From assembly GCA_027485675.1 (NCBI GenBank), contig JAIXQP010000018.1, positions 62,001-126,000 on the forward strand: 64,000 nucleotides of DNA, read 5' to 3'. Positions 1-8,528 of this stretch are shown in pieces. Position 1 is the stretch's first letter; every line of letters starts with the position of its first letter. Below the pieces are notes generated by a model. That model saw only the letters and a program-made list of their open reading frames with translations. It ran no database searches and was not told where the DNA came from. Source of the stretch: Terriglobales bacterium. Its GTDB lineage: Bacteria; Acidobacteriota; Terriglobia; Bryobacterales; Bryobacteraceae. Position numbers and translations under genes: made by a program.

Positions 1-2
1 CG

Positions 3-3000
3 CTCACCGTCGACTTTGCCCTCGAAGTCGGCAACCTGACCGAGTCGGTGACCATCACCGCCGAGACCCCGCTGCTCGAAACGGGCACCGCGGAGATTGG
101 CTCCTACGTCTCGAAGAAAGAGTTCGACACTTGGCCCATCGCCGTCGGCGACGGGCGCCGCCAAATCCAGCAGTTCATCTTCACGTCGCTGCCGGGCACC
201 GTGGGCGGCACGTGGCAGGGTTCGATCAATGGCGGGCAGAACTACTCGCACGAGATCCTGATCGACGGCATCTCGATCGGCCGCATGGACCTCGCCGGCG
301 GCGCCAACAACGAGTTCAGCCCCTCGGCCGAATCCATCTCGGAGTTCAAACTGCAGACCGGCACCGTCTCGGCGCAGTACTCCGGCGGTCAGACCTCGGT
401 GGCCAACTTCGCCACCAAGTCGGGTACGAACGAACTGCACGGTTCGGCCTATTACTACGGGCAGAACGACGCTTTGCGGGCGAATGGTTTCAGCCAAAAC
501 GCCGCGAGCGTCCGGCGGCAACCGTTCAAGCAGCACAACTACGGGTACTCCGTTGGCGGCCCCGTGATGCTTCCGAAGCTCTACGACGGCAGGAACAAGA
601 CGTTTTTCTTCCACAATATGGAACGGACGAAGCAGAAGAATTACAGCCAAACCTCGTTCACTACGCTGCCGATGCCCGAGTTCCAGCAAGGCGACTTCCG
701 CCGCATTCTGAATCCGGCGTTCACCGGCAACAGCGTCTCCGGCTCCTCGGTCGGCACGGACGCGCTCGGCCGGCCCGTGATCGGCGGCACCATCTACGAT
801 CCCGCCTCGGCTCGCCAGGTCGGCAACGCGTGGGTTCGGGACATCTTCCCCGGCAACATGATTCCGCGGACGCGCATCAGCCCGGTGTCGCAGAAAATCC
901 TGGACGTCGCCACGCTCGACAAGCCGGTGTTCGACACCATGCTCAACAACATCCCGGCCCTGGCCTCCGGCAGCCCGGAGTTCAACGAGACGATGCTCAC
1001 CTTCAAGGGGGATCACAACATCAACGAGAAGCACCGTTTGAGCGGCATGGTGAATCGCAATTTCCGGCAGCGGTACAACTCGCCGGCCGGCCGTTGGGGA
1101 ACGCCTCCGGGAACTCCCACGGGCGTCTATCAGAACCAGAACACCCCCGGCACGATGGTCCGGCTGGCTTATGACTTCACGGTCACGCCCACCTTGCTTG
1201 GCCGCGCCAACCTGGGCTACAACCGGTTCGGCAACATCAACGAAAGCTACTTCGTCGACCAGGATTGGCCCGCCAAAATTGGTCTGCAGAACGTTCCCGG
1301 CGTGCACTTCCCGGTGCTGACCTTCTCCGGACTCCCGTTCCAGGGAGGCGGCATTGGCGCGGGCGGACGCGTCGGCTCCGGCAATCGCGGCGCCGGTTTT
1401 AACGGCTCGACGATCGCGCAGGTGGACTTCACCAAGGTCTCCGGCAAACACAATTACAAGTTCGGCTTTGAAAACCGCCGCTACTACTACAACACCCGCA
1501 ACAAGTCCGGCTCCGGCGACTTTGCCTTCTCGCCGAACCAGACCGCCCTGCCCGGCTTCATCAACCAGACCGGCCACAGCTTCGCCAGCTTCCTGCTCGG
1601 CGACTACGCCTCCACCAGCCGTGGCATTGCGGCCGCCAACTTCGGCCACCGCTGGCGCACCGCCGGCTTCTACTTCCAGGACGATTGGAAGATCTCCCGC
1701 AAACTGACCTTCAATGTCGGTCTGCGTTGGGAGATGGTCGGCGGCCTCATCGAAGTCGCAGGCCGCATGTCGGCCATTGATTTCGGGGTGCCCAACCCGG
1801 GCGCGGGCAACCGGCCGGGGGCGCTCGTCTTCGCCGACGACCGCAACGCCAAAGGTTTCCAGGATACCTACTGGAAGCAGATCTCGCCCAAGTTCGGCTT
1901 CGCTTACGCGATGTCCGACAAGTTGGTTTGGCGCGGCGGCTACGGCATCAACAACACTCCGGCCATCTCGAACGGCTTCGGCTTCGGCGGTACGCTCGGC
2001 TTTAACGGCAACATCGTCGTGAACTCGGGCAACACCTCCGTCCCGTTTGCCGAAGCGCCGCTGGGCAACATTTCGAGTCCCTATCCGAACTTCGCCGGAA
2101 CCTTGCCCAACAAGATTCCGACGCTCGCCAACGGCCAGGGCATCGACTACTACCCCACCACCGGCAACCAGTTGCCCTACGTCCAGAACTGGAACTTCGG
2201 CTTCCAGTACCAACTGCCGTCGAACATGGTGGTGGAGGTGAACTATGTCGGCAACAAGGGCACGCGCCTGATTGCCAAGGGTTTCGATCAGCCGAACAAC
2301 GTGCCGTTCGCGGCGACAGAGCAGTACGGCGACCTCCTTCCCCGGCCGTGGAACGCCTCGAGCCCCATTCCGCAGCCGTTCCCCGGCTTCGCCGGCACCA
2401 ACCTGCAGGCGTTGCGGCCCTATCCGCAGTTCACCGGAATCAACAACATCTTCCCGAACATCGGATCGTCGTCCTACAACTCCATGCAGGTTCAGTTGAC
2501 CCGCCACTTCAGCAAGGGCCTAGCGCTACTCGGCGCCTACACGTGGTCGAAGGCGATCGGCCTGACCGACAATGCTATCGACGCCGAAGGTGTGGCTGAC
2601 GTGTTCAATCGGCGCTTGGAACGGTCCATCACCAACTTCCACTATCCCCATTTGGCGAAGCTGAGCTGGATCTACGAACTCCCCGTGGGCCAGGGCAAGC
2701 TGCTGAAAACCAGCGGCCTCGTCGACAAACTCATCGGCGGCTGGCAGTTGAGCGGCATTCACCAGTGGCGCAGCGGTAACCCGGTCGCCATCGGCACCGG
2801 CGGCATCAACCTGCCCACCGGCAGCTCGGTCCGTCCGGACCTCGTTGCCGGGGTACCCATCGTGCTGAACTCCGACGCTGGCATCAACTTCCGCGGCATT
2901 ACGGGCGGCACGGCTTACCTCAACCGCGACGCGTTCACCAATCCTCCGGTCTTCGCAGGCGGCCAGAACGTTGTGCAGCGGCTCGGCACCGTTGGGCCGT

Positions 3001-3233
3001 ACCTGCCCAACATTCGCGACCGTCACCTCGTCACCTTCGACGCCAGCATCCAGAAGCTCTTCAAGTTCGATGAAGTGCGGAACATCCAACTCCGCGGCAC
3101 GTTCTTGAACGCCTTCAACTGGGCCGGCATCGGTGGCTTGAACACGAACATCACCAGCCCCTTCTTCGGCCAGTTCACCGGCCCGCAGCTGGGACCGCGG
3201 AACATTGAAATTGCGCTACGCTTTACGTTTTAG
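3..3233 (+). CDS. TonB-dependent receptor, Oar-like (5' truncated by window edge)
   Basis: C-terminal about 1,075 residues of an outer-membrane TonB-dependent receptor; the reading frame is open to the left edge, so the signal peptide and the carboxypeptidase-like N-terminal domain lie outside. The visible start (residues reading VGNLTESVTITAETPLLE) is the end of the CarboxypepD_reg-like domain that precedes the plug in acidobacterial Oar-like proteins. The plug includes IDGISIGRMD and SAQYSGGQTSVANFATKSGTN; a long beta-barrel rich in Asn, Gly and aromatics follows and ends in a terminal Phe (LRFTF), the usual signal for outer-membrane insertion. The substrate cannot be told from sequence; relatives take up oligosaccharides, peptides or metal chelates. 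The stop codon abuts the GTG start of the following cytochrome gene, which suggests cotranscription. Confidence 0.93.
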   Translation, partial: LTVDFALEVGNLTESVTITAETPLLETGTAEIGSYVSKKEFDTWPIAVGDGRRQIQQFIFTSLPGTVGGTWQGSINGGQNYSHEILIDGISIGRMDLAGGANNEFSPSAESISEFKLQTGTVSAQYSGGQTSVANFATKSGTNELHGSAYYYGQNDALRANGFSQNAASVRRQPFKQHNYGYSVGGPVMLPKLYDGRNKTFFFHNMERTKQKNYSQTSFTTLPMPEFQQGDFRRILNPAFTGNSVSGSSVGTDALGRPVIGGTIYDPASARQVGNAWVRDIFPGNMIPRTRISPVSQKILDVATLDKPVFDTMLNNIPALASGSPEFNETMLTFKGDHNINEKHRLSGMVNRNFRQRYNSPAGRWGTPPGTPTGVYQNQNTPGTMVRLAYDFTVTPTLLGRANLGYNRFGNINESYFVDQDWPAKIGLQNVPGVHFPVLTFSGLPFQGGGIGAGGRVGSGNRGAGFNGSTIAQVDFTKVSGKHNYKFGFENRRYYYNTRNKSGSGDFAFSPNQTALPGFINQTGHSFASFLLGDYASTSRGIAAANFGHRWRTAGFYFQDDWKISRKLTFNVGLRWEMVGGLIEVAGRMSAIDFGVPNPGAGNRPGALVFADDRNAKGFQDTYWKQISPKFGFAYAMSDKLVWRGGYGINNTPAISNGFGFGGTLGFNGNIVVNSGNTSVPFAEAPLGNISSPYPNFAGTLPNKIPTLANGQGIDYYPTTGNQLPYVQNWNFGFQYQLPSNMVVEVNYVGNKGTRLIAKGFDQPNNVPFAATEQYGDLLPRPWNASSPIPQPFPGFAGTNLQALRPYPQFTGINNIFPNIGSSSYNSMQVQLTRHFSKGLALLGAYTWSKAIGLTDNAIDAEGVADVFNRRLERSITNFHYPHLAKLSWIYELPVGQGKLLKTSGLVDKLIGGWQLSGIHQWRSGNPVAIGTGGINLPTGSSVRPDLVAGVPIVLNSDAGINFRGITGGTAYLNRDAFTNPPVFAGGQNVVQRLGTVGPYLPNIRDRHLVTFDASIQKLFKFDEVRNIQLRGTFLNAFNWAGIGGLNTNITSPFFGQFTGPQLGPRNIEIALRFTF

Positions 3234-4523
3234 GTGCGGAAGCCGTTTTTCTTGTTCGTCTTTGCTGCCCGGGTCCTCGCGGATCCGGGCAGTGCTGTCT
3301 GTGCCCCCTGCCACGCGGAGATTGTCGAACGCTTTTCGCATTCCCGCATGGCCCGGACCGCGGCGATGGAATCGCCCGGAAACTGGTCGCTTGGTTCCGG
3401 CAAGATCGGCAAAAGTTATGTGGCCTTTGTCGGCGAGTTCCTCGTTCAGTCCCCCCGCTCTTACTTCACCGCCACGAAATCCTACGGCCTCTCCCCCGGC
3501 TTCCCCAACGCCCAAACCTTCCGGCCCGTCGAAGAGCCCTGCCTCCAGTGCCACGCTACCGGCGTGAAGCTCGTCAAGGGAGCCCAGAACCGCTATCCGA
3601 ATCCGCCCTTCGCCGAACCCGGCATCTCCTGCGAACGCTGCCATGGCCCCGCCGCGCACCACTCCGTCAACCCCGCGAAACTCCCGCCCGAACGCCGCGA
3701 CAACGTCTGCGAACAGTGCCACCTCACCGGCGCCGCCAAGGTCACCCGCGCCGCCAAAAATCCCTACGACTATAAACCCGGCGACCGCTTGGGCGACTTC
3801 GTCTCCATCTTCGTCAACGGCGCGAAGAACAACGCCACCGACCACGCCGAACAACTCGCCGAAAGCGCCTGCAAGCAAGGCGCCGGCGACAAGCTCTGGT
3901 GCGTCACCTGCCACGACCCGCACGGCGGGCTGAAAGCCAATACCTGCCAGGGTTGCCACACTCCGGACAAGTGCAACCGCGGCCCCAACTGCGCCAGTTG
4001 CCACATGCCGAAAACGGATAGCAAGGACGCCCACGTGGCCTTCACCAACCATCGCATCGGTCGCAAGCCGCCGCCCCCGCGCCCGCTGCGCCTATTCTGG
4101 GACGCGCCGATCCCGCCCCGCGACCTCGCCCTAGCCCAGCCTTCGATTCCCCGCCTCGAACGCGTCGAGCCGAAGGACGCCGCCGTACTCACCCAGCTCG
4201 GCCAGCTTTACGACCAAGCCGGCCGCGCCGCCGACGCCGTCCGCGTTTATCGCGAAGCGCTCCGCCTGAACCCGGAGGAACCCACCGCCGCCGCCAACCT
4301 CGCCATCTACGAAGCGCAACGCGGCGACACCGCCTCCGCCGAGGCCCGCTGGAAGTCGGTCTTCGCCCGCTACCCCGGACTGCCTGGCCCGGGGCTGAAT
4401 CTCGCGGCTGCCCAGGCGCAGCGCGGCGACCGCAAAGCGGCCATCGAGACCCTGCGCCGCCTCCTCCAATTTCATCCCGGCCACACCCAAGCCAAGGAGA
4501 TTCTCAACCGCCTCACCCGCTAG
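3234..4523 (+). CDS. Secreted seven-haem c-type cytochrome with C-terminal TPR repeats
   Basis: 429 residues. An N-terminal signal peptide (MRKPFFLFVFAARVLA) is followed by seven CxxCH haem c motifs at about residues 23, 103, 133, 159, 223, 238 and 253, so the protein should be exported and loaded with haem in the periplasm. The spacing resembles the cytochrome c-554/multihaem family. From about residue 310 to the end there are about three TPR-like units (for example AVLTQLGQLYDQAGRAADAV), probably for protein contacts. The start is a GTG placed directly after the TAG of the TonB receptor, with no room for an independent ribosome site, so translation is probably coupled. The electron donor and acceptor are unknown; no terminal oxidase or reductase is nearby. 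Confidence 0.88.
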   Translation: MRKPFFLFVFAARVLADPGSAVCAPCHAEIVERFSHSRMARTAAMESPGNWSLGSGKIGKSYVAFVGEFLVQSPRSYFTATKSYGLSPGFPNAQTFRPVEEPCLQCHATGVKLVKGAQNRYPNPPFAEPGISCERCHGPAAHHSVNPAKLPPERRDNVCEQCHLTGAAKVTRAAKNPYDYKPGDRLGDFVSIFVNGAKNNATDHAEQLAESACKQGAGDKLWCVTCHDPHGGLKANTCQGCHTPDKCNRGPNCASCHMPKTDSKDAHVAFTNHRIGRKPPPPRPLRLFWDAPIPPRDLALAQPSIPRLERVEPKDAAVLTQLGQLYDQAGRAADAVRVYREALRLNPEEPTAAANLAIYEAQRGDTASAEARWKSVFARYPGLPGPGLNLAAAQAQRGDRKAAIETLRRLLQFHPGHTQAKEILNRLTR

Positions 4524-4545
4524 GCCTGCTACCTTGGAAGTTCGG

Positions 4546-6183
4546 ATGATCGCGTTTTCCAACCTCAACAAGCAGTACGGCAAGCAGCTCGTTTTTGTCG
4601 ACGCCAATTTCCAATTGAACCCCGGCGAGAAGGTCGGCCTTGTGGGCCCCAACGGCGCCGGCAAGACGACCCTGTTTCGCATGATCGTCGGCGAAGAGGC
4701 TCCCGACGAAGGCGACGTCACCGTGCCGAAGAAGCTCACTATCGGCTACTTCCGCCAGGACGTCGAAGAGATGAAGGGCCGCTCCGTGCTGATGGAAGCC
4801 ATCGCCGGCTCGGGCCGCGTCGGCGAGCTGCACCACGAATTGGAGTTGCTCCAACAGGCCCTTGAAGACCCCGCCCGCTTCGATGAGATGGACAAGATCC
4901 TCGAACGCTTCGGCGAAGTCCAGGAAGAGTACGAGCACCTGAACGGCTACACGCTCGAAGCCCAGGCCCGCGAGGTGCTGCACGGCCTCAGCTTCAAGGA
5001 CGAGCAGATCGATGGCGACGTCGGCGCGCTCTCCGGCGGATGGAAGATGCGTGTGGCGCTCGCCCGCGTCTTGCTTGGCCGCCCCGACGTGCTGCTGATG
5101 GACGAACCGACCAACCACCTCGATCTCGAGTCGATCATCTGGCTCGAGAGCTTCCTCCGTAACTATCAGGGTTCGCTGCTGATGACCTCGCACGACCGCG
5201 AGTTCATGAACCGGCTCGTCTCGAAGATCGCCGAAATCGACTCCGGCGAGATCGTCGTCTACTCCGGCAACTACGACTTCTACGAGCGCGAGCGCAGCGT
5301 CCGCGAGACCAACCAACAGGCGGCCTTCGCCCGGCAACAGGCGATGCTCGCCAAAGAGCAGCGCTTCATTGAACGCTTCAAGACGCACGCGGCCAAGGCC
5401 GCGCAGGTGCAGAGCCGCATCAAGGCGCTCGACAAGATCGACAAGATCGAATTGCCGAAGAAGCGCCAGGTGGTGAAGTTCGATTTCCGCGCCCCGTCCC
5501 GCTCCGGTGACCAGGTGGCCGTGATTGAAGACATCCACAAAGCCTACGGCAACCGCGTCATCTACGACGGGCTCAACCTCACCATCCGCCGCGGCGAACG
5601 CTGGGCCGTCATGGGCCGCAACGGCGCCGGCAAGACGACGCTGCTCAAGATGATCGCCGGCGCCACCAACCCGGACGCAGGCACCGTCCGGCTCGGTGCC
5701 AGCCTGCAGATGGGCTACTTCGCCCAGCAGTCGCTGGACGTGCTCGACCCGGAACTCACGATCTTCGAGCAGCTCCAGAAGGACTTCCCGCAGGATTCGA
5801 TCGGCTCGCTCCGTTCGCTGGCCGGGGCGTTTCAGTTCTCCGGCGATGATGTTGATAAGCGCATCCGTGCGCTCTCGGGCGGCGAGAAGTCCCGCCTCGC
5901 TATGGCCCGCATGCTCTTCAACCCGCCGAACTTCCTGGTGCTTGACGAGCCGACGAACCACTTGGACTTGGCCACCAAAGAAATGCTCGTCGAAGCGCTG
6001 GCCGATTTTGAAGGCACGATGATCTTCGTCTCGCACGACCGCACGTTCCTCCGTGGCCTCGGCACCCGTGTGCTCGAACTCGGCGGGGAGACCGGCACGG
6101 AACGCGTCCCGCGTGTTTACCCCGGCACCTATGTCGAATACGTGCAGGCGCTCGGCCACGAGGCTCCCGGCATTTATTCTTAG
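4546..6183 (+). CDS. ABC-F family ATPase (Uup/YbiT/EttA type)
   Basis: 545 residues with two ABC ATPase domains on one chain and no membrane segments. Walker A motifs (GPNGAGKTT near residue 34, GRNGAGKTT near 357), signature motifs (LSGGWKMR near 161, LSGGEKSR near 443) and Walker B motifs (DVLLMDEPTNHLD, NFLVLDEPTNHLD) are all intact. Between the domains lies the charged helical P-site tRNA interaction motif region typical of ABC-F translation factors. Such proteins bind the ribosomal E site and relieve stalled or slow translation. I chose the ATG at 4546 because GGAAG sits five bases upstream; an in-frame TTG at 4534 would overlap that site. The exact ABC-F subgroup cannot be fixed without alignment. 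Confidence 0.93.
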   Translation: MIAFSNLNKQYGKQLVFVDANFQLNPGEKVGLVGPNGAGKTTLFRMIVGEEAPDEGDVTVPKKLTIGYFRQDVEEMKGRSVLMEAIAGSGRVGELHHELELLQQALEDPARFDEMDKILERFGEVQEEYEHLNGYTLEAQAREVLHGLSFKDEQIDGDVGALSGGWKMRVALARVLLGRPDVLLMDEPTNHLDLESIIWLESFLRNYQGSLLMTSHDREFMNRLVSKIAEIDSGEIVVYSGNYDFYERERSVRETNQQAAFARQQAMLAKEQRFIERFKTHAAKAAQVQSRIKALDKIDKIELPKKRQVVKFDFRAPSRSGDQVAVIEDIHKAYGNRVIYDGLNLTIRRGERWAVMGRNGAGKTTLLKMIAGATNPDAGTVRLGASLQMGYFAQQSLDVLDPELTIFEQLQKDFPQDSIGSLRSLAGAFQFSGDDVDKRIRALSGGEKSRLAMARMLFNPPNFLVLDEPTNHLDLATKEMLVEALADFEGTMIFVSHDRTFLRGLGTRVLELGGETGTERVPRVYPGTYVEYVQALGHEAPGIYS

Positions 6184-6236
6184 GCTGTCACATTCCGCCG
6201 CCAACCGAATCTGTACTGGTGAACAGGAGGTTGGTC

Positions 6237-6788
6237 ATGAGAACACGAAGAGAGTGGTTGACGATGGGAATCGGAGCGCTGGCTGCCGCGCCTTTGCTGG
6301 CGCAGCAGGGGCCCGGCGGCGGCAAGCTTCCGGCAGTTTTGACGGCCGAAGAGTCTGCTCGTCTGCTCCTCATGCGAGAAGAGGAGAAACTGGCTCACGA
6401 TGTCTACACCTTAGCCGGTGAACGCTGGAACGTGCGCATCTTCCCGAACATCGCCCAGAGCGAGACGGCGCATTTCCGTCAGGTGGGCCGTTTGCTGACG
6501 ACCTACAACCTTCCCGACCCGGCAGCCGGCAGGGCGGCAGGTGAATTCGCCGATCCGCGGATGGCGGCCCTATACTTCGATCTGACCACCAAGGTCGCCC
6601 TCTCGTTGAAGGATGCGCTCGAAGTTGGGGTACTCATCGAGAAGACGGACATTCAGGACCTGGAGGCAGGCCTTGCGGAAGCCAAACAGCCCGATATCAA
6701 GCGGGTCTATGCGAATCTGATGAACGCTTCCTACAATCACCTGGAATCCTTCGAAGCGAACCTGGAGCTCTTGGCCGCTGCGGCGTAG
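6237..6788 (+). CDS. Secreted DUF2202 (ferritin-like) protein
   Basis: 183 residues. It begins with a twin-arginine-like export signal (RTRREWLTMGIGALAAAPLLA) and is followed by an all-helical domain with the DUF2202 hallmarks: LLMREEEKLAHDVYTLAGERW, FPNIAQSETAHFRQVGRLL and the later DLEAGLAEAKQPDIKRVYANLM and NASYNHLESF segments. The repeated Glu and His residues on paired helices resemble a ferritin-like four-helix bundle that could bind a di-metal centre; the function of the family is not established. The ATG at 6237 has a perfect AGGAGG six bases upstream, so it is preferred over an earlier in-frame GTG at 6219. The gene converges on the DsbD-like gene with a gap of only four bases. Confidence 0.85.
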   Translation: MRTRREWLTMGIGALAAAPLLAQQGPGGGKLPAVLTAEESARLLLMREEEKLAHDVYTLAGERWNVRIFPNIAQSETAHFRQVGRLLTTYNLPDPAAGRAAGEFADPRMAALYFDLTTKVALSLKDALEVGVLIEKTDIQDLEAGLAEAKQPDIKRVYANLMNASYNHLESFEANLELLAAAA

Positions 6789-6792
6789 CGGG

Positions 6793-7296
6793 CTATGGGG
6801 TGCGCACCAGTTCGAGGGGCGCACCCTCTACGGGTCCTGCCGATAACCCGACGTCGAGTTTCACGTCAATGTTCTTGCAAATCGAAGGCGTGCAAGCCTG
6901 CCCCTTCACCCCCACCTTGCCCACCGCCCCTTCCCGCTTCACCGGCGCGACGAATACGGCCTCGGCCTCATATCCCCAAGTGAAGATCCGCAGCTCCGGC
7001 TTCGAGAAATCCGTGGGTGGCGTCTGCTTCCACGGCCCCGTCACCGTCAATCCCTCGCCCACCGTCACTTTCGTGGGCATGTCGGCACTCAGCGCCTTCT
7101 TGCCTTTCAAGGCCTCGACGGCCCGCACCGCGTTGTCCATGGCGAACGTTTTCCAGCCTTTACCCAACCGCACCCGCACCACGAGTTGATCGCCCGCCAA
7201 GCGCGCGTCATAGGTCGCGCACACCTCGTCGTCCACGCGCACCTCCACCGGCGCACCCCATCCCGTCGCCAACAACACCAGGCTCAGCAGTTTCAT
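6793..7296 (-). CDS. DsbD alpha-domain-like periplasmic protein
   Basis: 167 residues with a short signal peptide (MKLLSLVLLATGWGAPV). The body is an immunoglobulin-like beta domain resembling the N-terminal (alpha) domain of the thiol:disulfide transporter DsbD: the segment GQACTPSICKNIDVKL near residue 130 matches the family position of the redox cysteine pair, here CTPSIC. DsbD-alpha domains pass electrons between a membrane hub and periplasmic thiol proteins. There is no membrane domain here, so the protein would need a partner. Its ATG overlaps the TGA of the upstream Trx7/PDZ gene by four bases (ATGA), strong evidence that the two are translated together and may act in the same thiol pathway. 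Confidence 0.75.
   Translation of the reverse strand: MKLLSLVLLATGWGAPVEVRVDDEVCATYDARLAGDQLVVRVRLGKGWKTFAMDNAVRAVEALKGKKALSADMPTKVTVGEGLTVTGPWKQTPPTDFSKPELRIFTWGYEAEAVFVAPVKREGAVGKVGVKGQACTPSICKNIDVKLDVGLSAGPVEGAPLELVRTP
6798..6826. terminator. Candidate terminator hairpin after DUF2202 gene
   Basis: A perfect 8-bp GC-rich inverted repeat (GGGTGCGC / GCGCACCC) with a 13-nt loop starts ten bases after the DUF2202 stop codon. It lies inside the 3' coding end of the converging DsbD-like gene and has no T tract, so it may be chance; it is listed as the only terminator-like structure between these convergent genes. Confidence 0.3.
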
Positions 7297-8507
7297 TTTC
7301 TAAAGCTCATTTGAATCGTCTTGAGCGGCATCTCGATCTTCTTCCCGCCGCGCAGTACCTCCAGCATCGCCGAATCGCCGGGCATTTTGCGCAGGATCAA
7401 AAACAGCGAAGCCGTATGCGCATCCGGGTCCACGCGTTTGCCGTCGATCGCCGTAATCACATCGCCCTCTTGCAACGCATGCAGCTCCATCGTCCGCGCG
7501 GTGCTCGACACGTACTTCACCATGCTGGCGAATCCCTCAGCCGGCAGCCCCATCGTCTGCTTCTCCGCCGCCGTCAGCGGCCGGTCATCGAAGTAGAACC
7601 GCGGCTCCACGCTCGATTGGCGGAACTTCGTCTCGCTCCACCACCAACGCGGCGGCAGCGCCATCGTCACGTCCACCATCTTGCCGGCCCGCTCCACGGT
7701 CAGCTTCGCTTCCTTCGCCGTGCGGGGCGTCTGGTTGTAACGATGCTGCACGTCGGCAAACGTCCACACATCCGTCCCTTCCCACTTGGCGATCCGATCG
7801 CCGGGCTGCAAGCCGGCCGCCGCCGCCGCGCCGGTGGCCTCTTTCAACACCAACCCCTTCGGAACATCGAGAAGGATTCCCACCGCCTTCAAATCCGGCG
7901 ACCGGAACAGGTGCACGAGCTTATCGAGCGTGCCATCCTGCTGCCGGTGCAGGTTCTGGTAGTCGCCAATCAGATGGCACTCCACGCACTGGTTCCGCGC
8001 AAAGGTCCGCTCCACCAACAGCGGCTAGTTCTTCGGAAAATCGGGCTTTGGCCGCGGCGGCGCCGACGGCCGGTTGGCATGCAACTCCAAACCCTTCGCC
8101 GCGGCCAGCGTCAGGCTTTCGAGATTCAAGTACGTATCCGGCGAAGCGTTGTCCCGGCCGCCGTACCGCATGTAGATCTGCTCATCGGCGTTCAGGATAT
8201 AGAAGTAGATCGTGTTGTTCCGGTCGTGTTCGAACAGACCAATGTCGATATTGTCCATGCGGATAATGCGCACGGTGACGTACTGCCGCAGCAGTTTGCC
8301 CAGGGGCGAATCTTTCGGTGACAGCACAACCTGTGCGTCAAATGTTCTGCCGTTCGTTCAAGGCTCGCAGCGGAATTCGAGGAAGATCGGCTTGCCCGTC
8401 GCCTTGGCGGTCTTCACCGCTTCCGCATAGTTATCGAGCCACACGATATCATCATCCTGATCCATGGCCATTGCGGCCAAACCGAGAATCAGCAGCAAAA
8501 CCCGCAT
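7293..8507 (-). CDS. Trx7/PDZ-domain selenoprotein candidate (in-frame TGA and TAG)
   Basis: One frame from the ATG at 8507 to the stop at 7293 (404 residues) is interrupted by TGA at codon 50 and TAG at codon 161, yet protein homology continues across both. Order: signal peptide (MRVLLLILGLAAMAM), thioredoxin-7-like domain (KPIFLEFRCEP-U-TNGRTFDAQVVLSPKD, then YVTVRIIRMDNIDIGLFEHD), a CVECH motif at about residue 174, and two PDZ domains (about 205-270 and 310-400). The TGA sits exactly where the second Cys of CxxC would be (CEPU), and a SECIS-like hairpin follows; I recall Trx7/PDZ (seleno)proteins of this architecture from acidobacteria. The TAG has no such explanation: nonsense mutation, sequence error, or a split gene whose second part starts at TTG 8018. 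An ATG at 8519 is an alternative start. It is coupled to the DsbD-like gene. Confidence 0.72.
8025..8027 (-). other. In-frame TAG within the Trx7/PDZ gene
   Basis: Amber codon between PKPDFPKN and PLLVERTFARNQCVECH in one uninterrupted frame. As I recall the family, the Trx7 and CxxCH-PDZ parts form one protein, so this stop looks secondary. No recoding signal is evident around it. Two possible downstream restarts exist at TTG 8018 and GTG 8015, with only a weak purine stretch upstream. Confidence 0.6.
8319..8340 (-). promoter_or_regulatory. Bacterial SECIS-like stem-loop after the TGA
   Basis: Starting 17 nt after the TGA: lower stem TGAC/GTCA, a single bulged T on the 3' side, upper stem GCACA/TGTGC, apical loop GGT. 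The loop begins with GG about 26 nt after TGA, within the usual window for bacterial SECIS elements, which also need a G in the first loop positions. E. coli fdhF has a similar bulged-U hairpin with a GGU-containing loop, though there the bulge is on the 5' side. Confidence 0.65.
8358..8360 (-). other. In-frame TGA, probable selenocysteine codon (CEPU)
   Basis: The codon follows Cys-Glu-Pro, giving C-x-x-U, the selenium form of a thioredoxin CxxC redox motif. Upstream (GKPIFLEFR) and downstream (TNGRTFDAQ) residues in the same frame belong to the same Trx7 fold. selA, selB, selC and selD are not in this window, so whether the host can make selenocysteine is unknown from here. Confidence 0.7.
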
Positions 8508-8528
8508 AATTACCCACATTGTAGCAAC

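Noticed and set aside
4513-6204. 563-codon open frame antisense to the ABC-F gene
   Set aside because: Composition is Val/Leu/Ala/Glu-rich without motifs; a mirror of the real gene.
8025-8027. Pyrrolysine at the in-frame TAG
   Set aside because: There is no methylamine methyltransferase context and no pyl gene nearby; mutation, error or gene split is more likely.
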